DNA of 64,000 nucleotides from Chaetorhynchus papuensis (lineage: Eukaryota; Chordata; Aves; Passeriformes; Rhipiduridae), in assembly GCA_013396525.1 (NCBI GenBank), contig VWYX01000729.1:1-64000 (forward strand), written 5' to 3'. Within the stretch, counting starts at the first letter, position 1. Each line of letters starts with the position of its first letter. The position numbers and the translations under genes were made by a program. Below, piece after piece: positions 24,000-35,694 of this stretch. The notes beneath the pieces are model-generated. The model was not told where the DNA came from, did not search any database, and saw only the letters and a program-made list of their open reading frames with translations.

Positions 24000-24609
24000 A
24001 TAGAACACACATGTTTATGACTGAGGCAAATACCTTACATCAAATACTGGTTTATGATTTTTTTTTTTTTTTTACCTAAGCACATAACAGCTCACAACTA
24101 CTAAAACAATTTAATAAGAATTAGCCAGCAGTAAAAAATTCAATATTGAATTTTACCATTCTTAAACTGCTAAATGACAGAAATGCATTGATAAAAGACT
24201 ATTTAGTTGCCAAGCAGAATTAGTCCCTAAATGTTTTCTGTAAAAAGAGCTTAAAAAAGAGTTCCCATCAGTTTATAATTCCTTCTACTTGCAGAAGAAA
24301 ACCCAGTTTTTTTCCTCAGCTCTGGCATTCTGAAAATAATTCCACAAAATGTATCAGCACAGTAACTGGTGTGTGAGTAATCTCAGCAGAAACAGGCTGT
24401 GCAGGTACATTTATTTCCAACATATAACTTGTTCCATTCCACGAGCCAAAGAACTGATGTTCAGTTATTTCACCAGCTGCCATCCTGATCAGGTGCTTAT
24501 TTAGAGAGAGCCTGAAGCTGGAGGATATATTATTATTGTTATGCTTGTGTTTGGGAAGGTTAACAGTGGACTCAGAACTATGAAGATAAAAATAAACTTG
24601 TTATCCCCT
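24000..24609. other. Non-coding, AT-rich, right of the gap
   Basis: No gene was seen. It contains a T run at 24058-24073 and the 20-bp palindrome at 24135-24154, listed separately. Confidence 0.6.
24135..24154. repeat. Perfect 20-bp palindrome
   Basis: aaaattcaatattgaatttt reads identically on both strands, with the axis between 24144 and 24145. Allowing two unpaired A bases on the left, pairing extends to gta...tac. It has no loop, so it could form a cruciform only by breaking the centre. The AT-rich background raises the chance level somewhat. Confidence 0.9.
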
Positions 24610-24957
24610 GTGTCCTGTTCTCCAAAGGGGTTTCTCTGCCCAGATGATGCTGCCCTGCAGGGTGACCCCAGCCCAGGGACTGGCCCCTGCTCTCATCTGT
24701 GCTGATGTCCTGCAGGCCACCCCTTTTCTCCAGATCTCAGCTCCCTCTGAATATCAGCCTGCCCCCTGCAGCGCTGCAAATGCATCCCCCACCACGAATG
24801 AATTCATACCATGAATTTTCTGGGAGTGCCTCTCTAGCCCATCATTCAGGCTGATAAGGGAGAATTCTCACAGCACCGGCATCAGCACCCGCCTCTGGGA
24901 GCTGGCCCCAGCGATCAGCCATCAGTTTGTGCCACTGATCAGGACCTCTGAAGTGTC
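24610..24957. other. GC-richer patch of unknown origin
   Basis: The + strand is clearly richer in C (CCCCTGC, GCCCAGGG and CCCCCACC blocks) than its neighbours and directly abuts an ancient CR1 fragment. I could not assign it to the CR1 or to another family. It may be unrelated unique sequence or an unrecognised old repeat. There is no coding frame with a domain. Confidence 0.4.
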
Positions 24958-25165
24958 CAGGCAGCTTCCACCCACTTTCTCACCGACTTATCAAGTCCAT
25001 ATCTCACCAAATGTGGGAAACCCTGCCGAAGACCTTGCTAAAGCAAGGGAAACAACACACATTGTTCTCCCCTCGTCAACACACCACTCACATCATCAGA
25101 GAGGAAATGAGCTTGGTCAGGCAAGACATGGCCTGGGTAAATCCAAGCCGGCTTGTCCCAAATGC
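24958..25165 (-). mobile_element. Ancient CR1 LINE fragment (reverse-transcriptase region)
   Basis: On the minus strand, read across frames, the sequence gives a SCLTKLI segment, then CFSKVFGRVSH, then a GLDK-like segment. This is the order found in the fingers/palm of CR1 reverse transcriptase (SCLTNLI ... DFSKAFDTVSH ... GLDKWTV). Stops interrupt it (for example between SSLMM and VVC), so it is long dead. In the consensus the aspartate of the FSKAFD motif helps define the catalytic palm; here it is replaced (VFGRV). The divergence from the 3796-4420 copy indicates a much older insertion. Edges are approximate. Confidence 0.82.
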
Positions 25166-28100
25166 CTTTCCCTCTGTGTTTCTGGCAATGGTTATTCCAC
25201 TACTTACTGACAATAAATAGTAACTCAGCCTCAGCTCTTCACTGACAGAGGATTATGTGGTTTTCCTCTATGAAAAAGTACAATACTGATAGGCCCACAA
25301 AAACATTATGGATATTAGAGTAAATCACTTTTTTTAGCAAAGTTGTTTCAGCCATCTAAGAGATTCCTTCCACTTTTAAGTTGCACCAGGTAAGTAGTAC
25401 TGCAAAGGAACACCCTCTGAACAGCTTCAGAAAAATCTCTCTGCAGATTTATATTAAGCCCAAAATTCAGCACGAGTCTGTTCAACATGGTTGAGAAAAG
25501 AATTGAGTTATGGAGCTTAAGGCTTGAGGCTATCAACTGAAACTGAGCTCTAATTAAAATGGATTCAATAATGAGCAGGAGAGTTTGGGATGGCTTCAAA
25601 CACCATTTCAGAGAGCTGATGTGATTTGCCAGCTTTAAAGGGAAATAAGGCTTCTATATGGATACCGGAGTTGGTAAATGGTGCTTAAAATTACAGAGAT
25701 GAATTCTGGGTTAACCAACAGAGGGAACATTTTCTAAACAAGAGCCTGCTAACAGCATACTTTTGGTACATAGAAATTTGCTTGTACCAGGTTTTTTGGG
25801 GTCATTGACCAACACCACTGGGTTGGAGAGACTGGAGGGTGATTTCCTTCCCTGCAGAAGCAGCTGGAATTGCCGTCCTTCCACTGGGGCTCCAGGCACA
25901 GCCTGCAGGTGTGGTGCTTGCAGTGCTCCAGGAAAAGTGTTGTGAGCAATATCCAGTGTTAGTATTCTGCTTGAAGAGGAAAGCCTTAATTCCAGGGCTT
26001 AAGGGTTTGTTTATTTTTGCTGTTTGGAAGCTTTTGATAATCTGGTCTTCTTACACCTAAGGGTCACACAATCACAGGCAGGAAATGAATAGGAAGTGTT
26101 ATAGACAGACAAATTATCCTGCTCACTTCAAAGCTGAGAAAGTATCTTTCTCAATTTCTCTACTCCAAACAAGGCTGTGGAATGTTGATTTTTATTTTTT
26201 TCATTCCCCCTTAAGACAAGGGAAAATCTAGAGATTGTACACATAAAAGGACTTCCTTACTATAACCTTTTCTTAAGCCTTCAGCAAGTATCATTTTCTA
26301 TCTTTAATCAGAATGATTTTGGGAGGAACAGCTCTATGAAAAGAAACTGTCAGATTTCCAAGCTGCCTTTCATATATAGATATAAGAAAATTTTAACACC
26401 AGCATGTGATCTGATGCAAGAGTCTGGCTCAGCCTGATGACAGACTCAGCTGAAAGTTCCAGGAAAGCAAACAGGAAGAAATCAGAAATTTGGAACTTAA
26501 CTCACCTTCCCTGTCTAGGTTAGTACGACAAGATACCTAAAACTAAATTTCAAAGACACACAAACCACATTCTCACACAACTCTTGCACTCTCTAATCCA
26601 TAACTTCCCTCTCAGGCAGGTTTTTAAGTCATTCTAGGAGCACAACAGTGCCCCTCACTCACTCATCCAGTTACTCACAAGTTAAACTGAGGATATATAC
26701 TCACTGTCACAGACACTGGCCATAAAAAAGCTCTATGTAGTTATTCCTCAACCAAAATAATGCCTTGGGGCATTGATAAGTTTGTTACTCTGCAAGGCAC
26801 AGCCTCTTCCATACCCATTTTGTCAGTATTCCTAATTCCCAACAAGCACAGCTTTTTAGATTCAAACCCCTGCTAACTGAACAAGGCTCCTCACCTCACT
26901 GAGCTGACTGAACTGAACCTGGTCAAACCAAAAAAATGGTGATTCTTTCAGAAGAGCTGCAAGCTGAACTGAAGAAGTTTTCCAGGTATTGCTATGGAAG
27001 AACCTGGTGGGGAGATGGAGGGCACAAATTTTTCAGGTCAACTTTTCTTTCTACCCGTAGCCTTTGCTTCATCCTGACCTTCCTACCCAACCTGTTATTT
27101 CTGCCTTGTTCAGCATGGTCAGGACCAGATTTCTTCATTCCTCTGATCACTGGCAACTGCTCATCCTTCCCCACTATCCACACAGCCCTGCAAGCTGTTT
27201 CCCTGCTGTTTGGATAACCAAAAAGCTGCAGAAAAGGGTATGAAGAAGAGAGCAGGCAGTCTTCTTCTCTTTGTACAAACCACAGCAGGCAGTCCCACAG
27301 GAGAGTGCTGCACCATGAAACACCCACCAGGCACCATCTGGCAAATCCAAAGTTAATGCTCAAGGCCCAGTGGGATGCTCTCTGTGGGGTTCTCTCTGCT
27401 TCAAAGCCCCCTAACCAATCTGGTTCTGGGCCACAGAAAGAGCAGAGCCCTTTTTCTTGTTGGTTACAGAGAGCTGAGGAACAGAAGCCTTTAGAAGAGG
27501 CGTGTCTGAAACTCAGTTCCTCCACTGCCTCAAGGCACAGATGAGTTCCTTGTGGAGCTTTGCTTGGTTTGCCTGGAAACTTGGAAACAGCAGCTTCAAG
27601 TCCATGTTCTTTTCCAGCAAACAGGCACTTTTCAGAGAGCAAGGAGCCTTTCCACGTGAAAGCAATTTCCAGCCTGTTAAAAGTTCACTCTTACTGAAAA
27701 ATGACTGCAGCTGAAAATTTTGTGTGAGGTGTACAGTTGGTGATGGGGGACAAAGTGTTTTTCCCTCACACTTACAGCTACAGGAATGTATTCAAACAGC
27801 CACGCTTTGAAATGCAGGGTGCATCTGAGAATTCCTTACTCCTACAACTGCCATTCAGTGAATAACCTCTGGTTTTAACTTTCACAATAGCAACAGGAAG
27901 GGGGAAATCAGAAATGTTCTTCACTTATATGTAACAGTCTGACTGCAAGCCTGCTAGAAAGTGCAACTAAATAAAGGAAAGATGACTAAATTCAGCCAGA
28001 GGTCTTGGTTATTCTGCACATGGATAAGACTGACACTCACAGCTGATTTCTGAGTTAACTGATCCCGCTGTCCCTGGTCAAAATGCAGCACGGCCCTCAG

Positions 28101-28862
28101 CAATGTCCCAGTGAATATATGATCCCATACACGTGATTATCTGCAATCACAGCAGTCAATAATTATTTAGCCTTACCCTGACTTTACAAAAGGTTATTAA
28201 CTTCACAACTGAGGCAATGTCATCCCCTAACATTTTCTGCTACCCATTCCAAATACACACATCCCTGATCCTACAAACCAGCCTGGTTGCATCTGAACAT
28301 TACCACCCAACAGATGTAAAATGCAGTAAAATGTGCTCTCAGGAAAGTCATAAAAGTTTTGATCACTCACCAGTCTGATCACCTCAAGAAACAGCCTTCA
28401 CAAAATTAACTCTTTGACCCACCTAATCCTTCATTCATGCAATGCAGGTGTACCTCACACAATCACTTTAATCTGTAAAACTGCATTCAGCTGGAGACTA
28501 AGGCTGCAGATTTGTCAGGTCATTAAATTTTGCTCAAGCTGAAGTTCTGGAAGGACTGGAAGAAGGAAGTTGCTACCTTCATTCTGTGTAAATGAAGTTT
28601 TTATGTCACTGAAGAGGGATCTCTTTGCCTTAGGGCAAAGTTTAAGTGTTTCATAACTTTTGTAAAACTCTGTGTGTGAAATCCTGGCTCCTTCACAGTC
28701 CATGGAAGACTTCTAATAATGCTTAATAAATGCTAAGTTGTGCAGTCCTCCCTTAAATTTACTGTGGAGTTAAACACATGCTATGGAAGCTATCAAAGCA
28801 GCCTTTTTTCCCCCAGATTCCACAGGCGCTATGCTACTGCTATAAAAAACAACAATCATTCT
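25166..28862. other. Non-coding stretch; longest open frame of the window
   Basis: No gene was recognised. The longest open frame of the window lies on the minus strand at 26992-27642 (216 codons). Several plus-strand frames of 70-93 codons overlap the same bases. The predicted protein has no signal peptide, domain or repeat that I recognise. This piece is somewhat GC-richer, which lowers stop frequency in all frames. I treat it as a chance frame. Confidence 0.5.
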
Positions 28863-28947
28863 CAAAAAAAAACACCCCAAAAACCAACCTAAACAACACA
28901 AAAAGAAACCCAAACCAAACAACAAAAAAAATCCACACCACCAAAAG
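28863..28947 (+). repeat. A/C-only low-complexity tract
   Basis: It is made almost only of A and C (AACACCCC, AACCAACC, CAAACCAAAC blocks). The + strand has practically no G or T. It belongs to a recurrent class in this window (see 40106, 48341, 52216, 53984). Confidence 0.9.
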
Positions 28948-31900
28948 TAATCCAGACGTTATGTTTTTATATTCTTGTCAAATTCATCAAGCCACTTCAC
29001 CATCAATAAATTATCACCCGTTGTTAATCACAGATATTCCAGTCACCGATCTCAAAATCCCCTGGGTTTTAGACATATCTGCTTTTTATGGTCTTGATTA
29101 TAAAGGTAGCTGCTGCCTTCTAATAAAACAACAGAGTTGCAGCAATTTTGTGACCGGTTTTGTCAGCAGAAACAAATGCATTCTCAGGGACTAACAAGAC
29201 AGCATTTTGTGTACTATCCTTCATATGAGGTCCCAGTGCCAGCCAAACATTTATCTAGACAATGAAATAAGCAGCTCAGTCCAATCTGATAGCATCATTC
29301 ACATACTAGCTGAAGGCTACAGTTCTCATAACTCAATTTATTGCTCATAGAATTGAAAGAAATTGTTGAATAGAATAAAACTGGAAAAAAAAAAACTAAA
29401 AAATCCCACCCTCCACAAGGAGCATGATTAAATTAGGAAAGTATTTAGATGACAATTGTTTTGATCATTCTGAAGATCAGAGAGCTGCTTTCTAATGACA
29501 CACACAAAAAAAAAAATCCCCCTATCTGCAGGATTAGGTAGAATATTTAGCAAAAATTAATATCTCCTTGATTTTGTTTTCAAAGACATTGCAGATATCA
29601 ATTTGCAAGCTGGTACGCAAAGAATGGATTTGTTATTAGAATTACCAGGAAAAAAACCCCAATATATATGTATGAGAGAGAGGGGAGATTACACAGCCCT
29701 TTTCTGCTGTTAACTAAAAGCCTTTATGGAATAAAACAATATAAGAGAGGATTCACACAGGGAGGGGAAAATTGTTTTAAGGCCTGCACAGGGCAAGGGT
29801 AATACATCTGCTATTTTCTGGCAGCATTGGCATGGGGAAAGAAAATTGAGGATTGTGAGGAACTCCCAATACAGGGCATGCAGAGGGCTGCCAAGATCAA
29901 GATAAAATTCCATACAGTCAGTCATAAAAACTGGCCCTGTTTATCTCTGGTTTTCCACAGAAATACATGGGAACAGACAAGGTTTGATTCCCTCAGCTTC
30001 CTCCCTCATGAGGAGCTATTGTGTTTTTCCTCCACCTTTCGCTTCCAAATTCAAATGATCAAATATCCTCCTAAACCACACTCTTCCCAGGCCCTGAGCC
30101 CACAGAGATGGATCACTTTTCCCCTGGATTTATAGGGATCAATACCGGTGCACAAGCCAGAATCAGGACACAAACTCTTTTAGAACAGGAACCGCCTCTA
30201 AAAGTTGCTTTCCTGGCAGGGTACCTGGGACTAGTTTTTGGCATAATCAGAAGACTATTCTGACATATATTTAACTGCCAGACTCGTGAGGAAAATCTGA
30301 GCAAGTACATGAATTTAATCAGTAAATATTTATGGCATATCAGAGCGAATGGTGTGTGAATCTTTGCCCTAAAGGTTCTACAAGGCATAAGCAAGAAAGG
30401 ACAAACACTCACCTGCAGGAATTGTATTATAATCACCTCTAACAAAGTAGATTTACCTATGGAGAATGAATTAAACCTAAAGGGGATTAAGGAACTTAGA
30501 AGTGTTAATTTCTTCTTTTTATTAAGAAGCAGACAGAAAGAAATAAAAAGAAAAAAGTTGCCAAAATGCTACCATTACCCTCTAAACAGAAGTGTCTGGT
30601 CTGATTCTGAGCTCACCATATGAACAAGAAGTGCCCCCACATGAGGCAATAGAAAATGTACAAAATCAATGTAAGGAAGGTCAGCTTGAGACCCTCCTCA
30701 TTCGCTGTGAAAGGTGTTCCTTGGTCCAGGCACGTGCGGTGCTATGGATCAATCATCACTGTGACATTCTGTGCCTCACTGGAAATGTGAGTTCAATGAA
30801 CACTGGAAGGCTGACAGCTTAACATCTACCAGCAGCTGGAGAAAAGTCAGGCCATATTTTTAATTTCCAAAAGCAATAATCAAAGCACCATCCGCACTGT
30901 TAAGAATCACTGGATTCATTTGCCTTCACCTGAGAACCTGACAGAGCCAAAACCTTTGCTACATTGTGGGGAGGGAAGGAACGATTTTTTTTTTGTTGTT
31001 TTGAGAGGGTTTGGAGTTGGTTTGGGTCTTGGATGGAGGTTTTTTTATCTTGCTGTTGTTGTTTTTTCTGTGTTTACAGCAATACCTACTTAGCAAAGTA
31101 CAGAGAGAGAAGAAACCAGCAATAAAAGTGGGAGACAAAAGTGGGTGACAGAGTTTGTGGCTTCTCCTTCCTCCCCTCCCCTTCAGCCTCATTTGTCCTG
31201 TGCATTCAATTCAAGAGCACATGCCCCTGAATTGTATTGACTCCTCCTAAAAATTAAGCTTGACTTTGAGTCATCAACCTTGCCAAGGGTAAGAGTGAAA
31301 GGAAATTATCTTTGTACAGGGACTCGGGTCATCTCTCCCATTGCAGTAGTGGGAAATGACAGCTCAATTTCTGCATCCTGCTTTGTCTTCTTTCACTGAA
31401 CAGCTCAGTCCTCAAAAACTCCCACCACCGAAGCTGGAGAGAGACAATTTTCTTTTCCAGATCATCCTTCCTGACAGTGCTGCTTTTAAGACCTATAAAA
31501 TATCTTCTAGTAAATCCTCGCTTTGGAATGTAATTCGTTTATTGTCAATAACATGGCTGCGAGTCAACAACATTAAACAAGCAACATAACCCTGAAGAAA
31601 CAGCAGATCTCTTCCAAAGAGGATTCCTGTTACAGACAAAACACAGAAATGGGAAGTATTTCTTACTATTTGTCAATCCCAATCTGACTGCTTTTCTTTA
31701 CCCAAAGCACAAAGTTGTATGATTATGGAAAAAAAAAATCCCAATCAATGTGCAAACCCAGGGCTCCCTCAGCAGGTGAATGCACCTGGAATAGTTTCAA
31801 ACCCCCACGTCAGCCTTTACATCTCACATTTTGGTAGGGTTTTTTGGGCAAGCAAGAATGAAGTCATGGATCAGTACAGCACCCTTGTATCCTAACTGAA

Positions 31901-33149
31901 AGATTTTCATTTCAGCACATTTCTTTATAATAATAATAAAAAAATCTGTCTAGAGCTTGTTTATCAGACTGAGGGTTGACCAGATATCTAATAATGGAAT
32001 CAGAAAGGTCAATTACCTCTCCTGAGATCACTCTTCATGGAGATAAAACAAGAGTCCTCTGGCCCACCCTCAGCACAAGCAGAGAGTTTATTTTTTTTAA
32101 ATTGTTTAAATTTTTTGATTTTATTTTTATCAGAGCTGACTGCTGTGGGTCACTTGTGGGTAAATTATTATAAATCCCAGTTGTTTTTCCCTGTCAGGGA
32201 AAACAATAAATGCTGGCATAGCTGTGCACTGGTGCTTGTGAGATGAACAGGTTGAAAACCTTATCAACAGATCCAGAGTTTGAGTGTGGCCTAAGAAATG
32301 CACAATCCAAGGTTTCTGCCTAAAAAAACCATGAGATCATTGACTGATATGGGCTTCACTCATTCCAGAAGTGAAAGTTCCCTATCTTTGGCTGCCCTCT
32401 AAGGAGAGGTGCATAAATGAAGATCAGCCATCAAAAGGAGTCACATACAGACCAGCAATCAAACATTTGGATGTTTATATAAAATAGTATAAAATAGCAT
32501 AAAATAGCAGAGCCTTGGATCAGCAGTGTTGGTGATATTTTATCTTCCTGAGAACTGTTTAAGATTTTGGATTTTATAGAACAGCTAAAATAATTCTTTT
32601 TTTTTTTTAACTCATCCATAATCAGGGTTTTTTTAATTGTTCAACAGATGAAATCAGAAGTGCTAGATGGTCAGAATGTTTTTTTTTCTACATCTTTGTC
32701 CATGAAAAAATCAATTGTTTTTCCTAACAGAAAAAAAGGCCTAAAATTACAGATATTCATTAAAGGAAACACCCCACATATATGAAAGAACAACAGTGGC
32801 TAAACTTTGTATACCTGAAAGCAGAATGAATCATGAGGACAAACCAAAACCCAAATCCTGTATTCCTTATCCTTTACTGTAACTATTCAACTGCTCTGTT
32901 TTCAGGATAATCATTCCTACCTGTTCAGTCATAAAGTTTCACTCTCCCTTGCTTAAAGAAAATTTCTCAAATAAATATTATCTTTTGTATTTCATTCTCA
33001 CAGAAGATCCAACAACCATAATTTTACCTGCAATAACTTTGGCCAGATAATTTAGCACCTGAAAGTTCACTGTACTCTTTTAATATTTGCCCTGTGTGGG
33101 TAAAGAGAGGGGAGACCAAATGCTTGGTGCATTTTTTTTTTAAATTTTA
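28948..33149. other. Non-coding stretch with simple repeats
   Basis: No gene was seen. A T/G-rich patch at 30985-31075 is the reverse-strand counterpart of the A/C tracts. A three-copy 10-bp repeat (tataaaatag-type) lies at 32478-32507. A-run and T-run patches occur at 29382-29402, 29504-29518, 31730-31740 and 32598-32610. Open frames up to 138 codons (28778-29194, +) run through the A/C tract and have no domain. Confidence 0.55.
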
Positions 33150-33480
33150 TTTATTCTTTAATTTAATTTGTCACAGAAAGTCCCAGGATTGATTGGGGAT
33201 TAATAATAGTGACATCAAGTTGACTGTAATACACTCCTTTTCTAGAGATGTCGTGTTCATTGCCTCGAGTGAGCTGCATCAAATTGAAAGTCCAACAAAA
33301 AAAATTATGTGCCCAACATTCCTGTGGGTGCAATTCGTCACCCACCCTTCTCCAAGGCTCTGACATGCAATTAAAATTGCATCACATAAATAGATGGGGA
33401 AAGGTGGAGAATATTTTAATTCCTCAGAGAAGGGCAGCTTGGGCAATACGGTAAATTACTTTTTATTACCTTTCTGGTTT
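33150..33480. promoter_or_regulatory. Candidate conserved block with POU/C/EBP-like palindrome
   Basis: The block contains a gapped palindrome atgcaatt-aa-aattgcat (33365-33382). Its right half overlaps attgcatca (33376-33384), which equals the C/EBP-ATF composite element described in amino-acid-response promoters. Homeodomain-like cores (GGGATTAATAATAG near 33199) and scattered CpGs occur nearby. A 9-base exact motif is expected by chance about once in a window this size, so function is only suggested. There is no coding frame or known repeat. Confidence 0.3.
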
Positions 33481-34179
33481 GTGCTGTTGTCTTTGTGCAG
33501 GAGGCTCTACTGAAGAAAAACACAAATTTTTGAAGTTTGGTGACATTCTGTCACTCTTCTTTTTGACATTTGAAGAAAAATAAGTAGATTTTTCCGTTAC
33601 TCTAATTTATGTTTTTCTATTGAATGCAACAAATAAAACTATTTATTTTGATGCCAAAATTTAGATTTAGCATGTCAGGCTTGATTTTTAATTCACCTTT
33701 ACTTTGCTTGAGTAACTATAACACAGAAGTCTAAACTAAGTTCCATTCAAAGTTCCCGACTTCCCAAAGACGATTAAAAAATTTTCAAAACTTACAGCAA
33801 TTTGAAGTTATAATATAATAATATGAAGTACAGGCTTCCTTGTCTTCAAATTTAAAATTGTTTAATTTTGTTCTGGGTTATGTTGTTGCCTCTTACTCAA
33901 AGCTGGGTTTTGCAAGATCAAGTGTGGGGTAAAAAGAAATTATTCCATATCCAGTGTTGAGTGCAACACTTCCCATTCTAATGGAGGTTGCTTTGCTTGT
34001 ACCTAAAGCAGAAAATTTTTAACATCATTTTTTGATTAAATCAGCACAATTTGAAGTTGAAACAGATTTTCCATTCTCTGCATAGAAGTTATACTGTGCA
34101 CTGCCCAGGAAAGAGAAAGACCATGAAAGGTTATTAAGCCAGACTTCATAAGACAGAAATTGTAACTTCTGATATAAAC
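33481..34179. other. Non-coding, AT-rich, nothing recognised
   Basis: No gene, repeat family or structured RNA was seen. The AT-rich sequence has short homopolymers only. Confidence 0.6.
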
Positions 34180-34960
34180 CCACCCCAACTGTTCACGCTA
34201 AAGCTTAATGGTTGTTTTCGAAGACTTATTTAAAAAATATATGTATAAACTATAACCCCTTAAGCACGTAGGCAATGATAAAATAAATAATTGGGATAAA
34301 CTGATGCATTATTTATGTGATAAAGATTTCCATTACTGCAGCAAACTCCAAGAAAATACAGCATTTTGGCACAAGAGAGCCAAACCACAGCGTGTTTTCT
34401 TACCTGTCAATCTGGTTGGAAACTTCCAGAGATTCCTTAACTTAGCAAAACTTCCAAATTCTTCAGCCAAGAGGCCTATTTTTAATTTTACCAGAGCTGG
34501 ATGCAGACACCCCACCCAAAGGAGATCGATGCTTAGGGCCAGACTTGGGGGAGAGAGGGAACAAAGCTCCCTGCAGCACTTCCAGTCACAAAGACAGAAA
34601 GAGGGCAGGGGGCATCCTAAAAAATGCAACAAAACAGTGTGGAAATGCTGTGGTTTGGCTGAAAATCCCCTGCTTTAAAAGTCCATTTTTATCATCATTA
34701 AGGTGCCACTTAAATATTAATTACATGCTGACTGCCTTGATAGCGGGAACGCTTCTGTTGAGCAAACTGGGGTTCTGGGGGAAGTGAACAGGCTTTTTAA
34801 TTTGCTTTCATGTTTAGATTTCTTGGGTAATGCCCACCAGAAAGCCTTAAAAAAGCAAAGGGCCTGGCTAAACACATGCATAGGTCATGGCAGCCTCATG
34901 GGCATTTCTAACATCTATATATAATTAATTCTGATTTTCCTGCACCGGCCAACACTGAAT
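34180..34960. promoter_or_regulatory. Candidate conserved non-coding region
   Basis: Two blocks have conserved-element texture. The first is 34195-34345, with AAGCACGT, GGCAATGATAAAATAAATAATTGGG and GATGCATTATTTATGTGATAAAG-type cores. The second is 34640-34800, with TTAAATATTAATTACATGC and GATAGCGGGAACGC. Overlapping open frames on opposite strands at 34304-34678 (+) and 34333-34632 (-) have no recognisable domain. Conservation is untested. Confidence 0.25.
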
Positions 34961-35569
34961 AGGTGCTCAGGAGATGTGAACTGAGAGGAAATTTATGCAC
35001 CTGTTTTTTCAATTTTTGTGGACAAACCCCCACAAAGCAGCTCACCCCATTAAAAGTAAAAAATCCCAAATCTCTTTCAGACTTTTTGTGGTTTACCACT
35101 GAAAGCAAACAAGGTTACAAAGACCATCTTGCATTTATTATGCTGGGCGAAACTTAAGGACAGTAGCAAGACTCAGGTTTGATGTGTAGGCATTTGGAGA
35201 CAACTGAAAATGGTCATTTTGGGAAATGACCAACATGCCAGCTACAAGGAATAAATTAAAATGTGATTATTAGGGAACAAGCTTAAACAAAAAAAGCACA
35301 CAAACAAAATCAGTATAGACATGCTTAGAGAGTAGGGGTTTTTTCCCCAAAGTCAAATTTCTGGTTACAAGACCACACTATTTTTAATAAAACCTACAAA
35401 ACAAGCAGGCTTTGAAGGCTTGATGGATTACAGAGCAGCACCAGTGTGTCAAACAAAGACCACTTATTCCCAATAGCTTGCTTTGACTGTAGCCAAAGAT
35501 TCTGAAAAACTTAAGAAAAAGGCAAGGTGTGTACTGATATTTCATTAAAATACTCCCCTGCCAATGTGT
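34961..35569. other. Non-coding, one small hairpin
   Basis: No gene was seen. A perfect 9-bp inverted repeat tggtcattt/aaatgacca with a 4-base loop lies at 35211-35232. Nothing around it looks like a structured RNA gene. Confidence 0.6.
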
Positions 35570-35694
35570 GGCCAGGCACTGATACTAAAGGATTTCTCTG
35601 TTATGAATTTGCCCAGCCTCTCCTTGCATTCACTTGAAATCTTAGCACCAAAACCATCCTGGGGCAAAGAGTTCCACAGATGAAATAAACCCCT
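35570..35694 (-). mobile_element. Ancient CR1/L3-like 3' fragment
   Basis: The minus strand reads ctgtggaactctttgcc, then ccaggatggttttggtgc, then gggcaaattcat and gaaatcctttag. This matches, in order, the conserved 3' part of old CR1/L3-type LINEs in reptiles and birds (TGGAACTC.TTGCC...CAGGATGTTGTG...CAAATTCATG...AAATCCATTA). It is heavily diverged and short, so edges and subfamily are uncertain. Confidence 0.65.

Noticed and set aside
32386..32410. Second CTCF-like core (minus strand TTAGAGGGCAGC)
   Set aside because: The upstream CCACT/CCAGC part is mismatched, so it is much weaker than the site at 54559.
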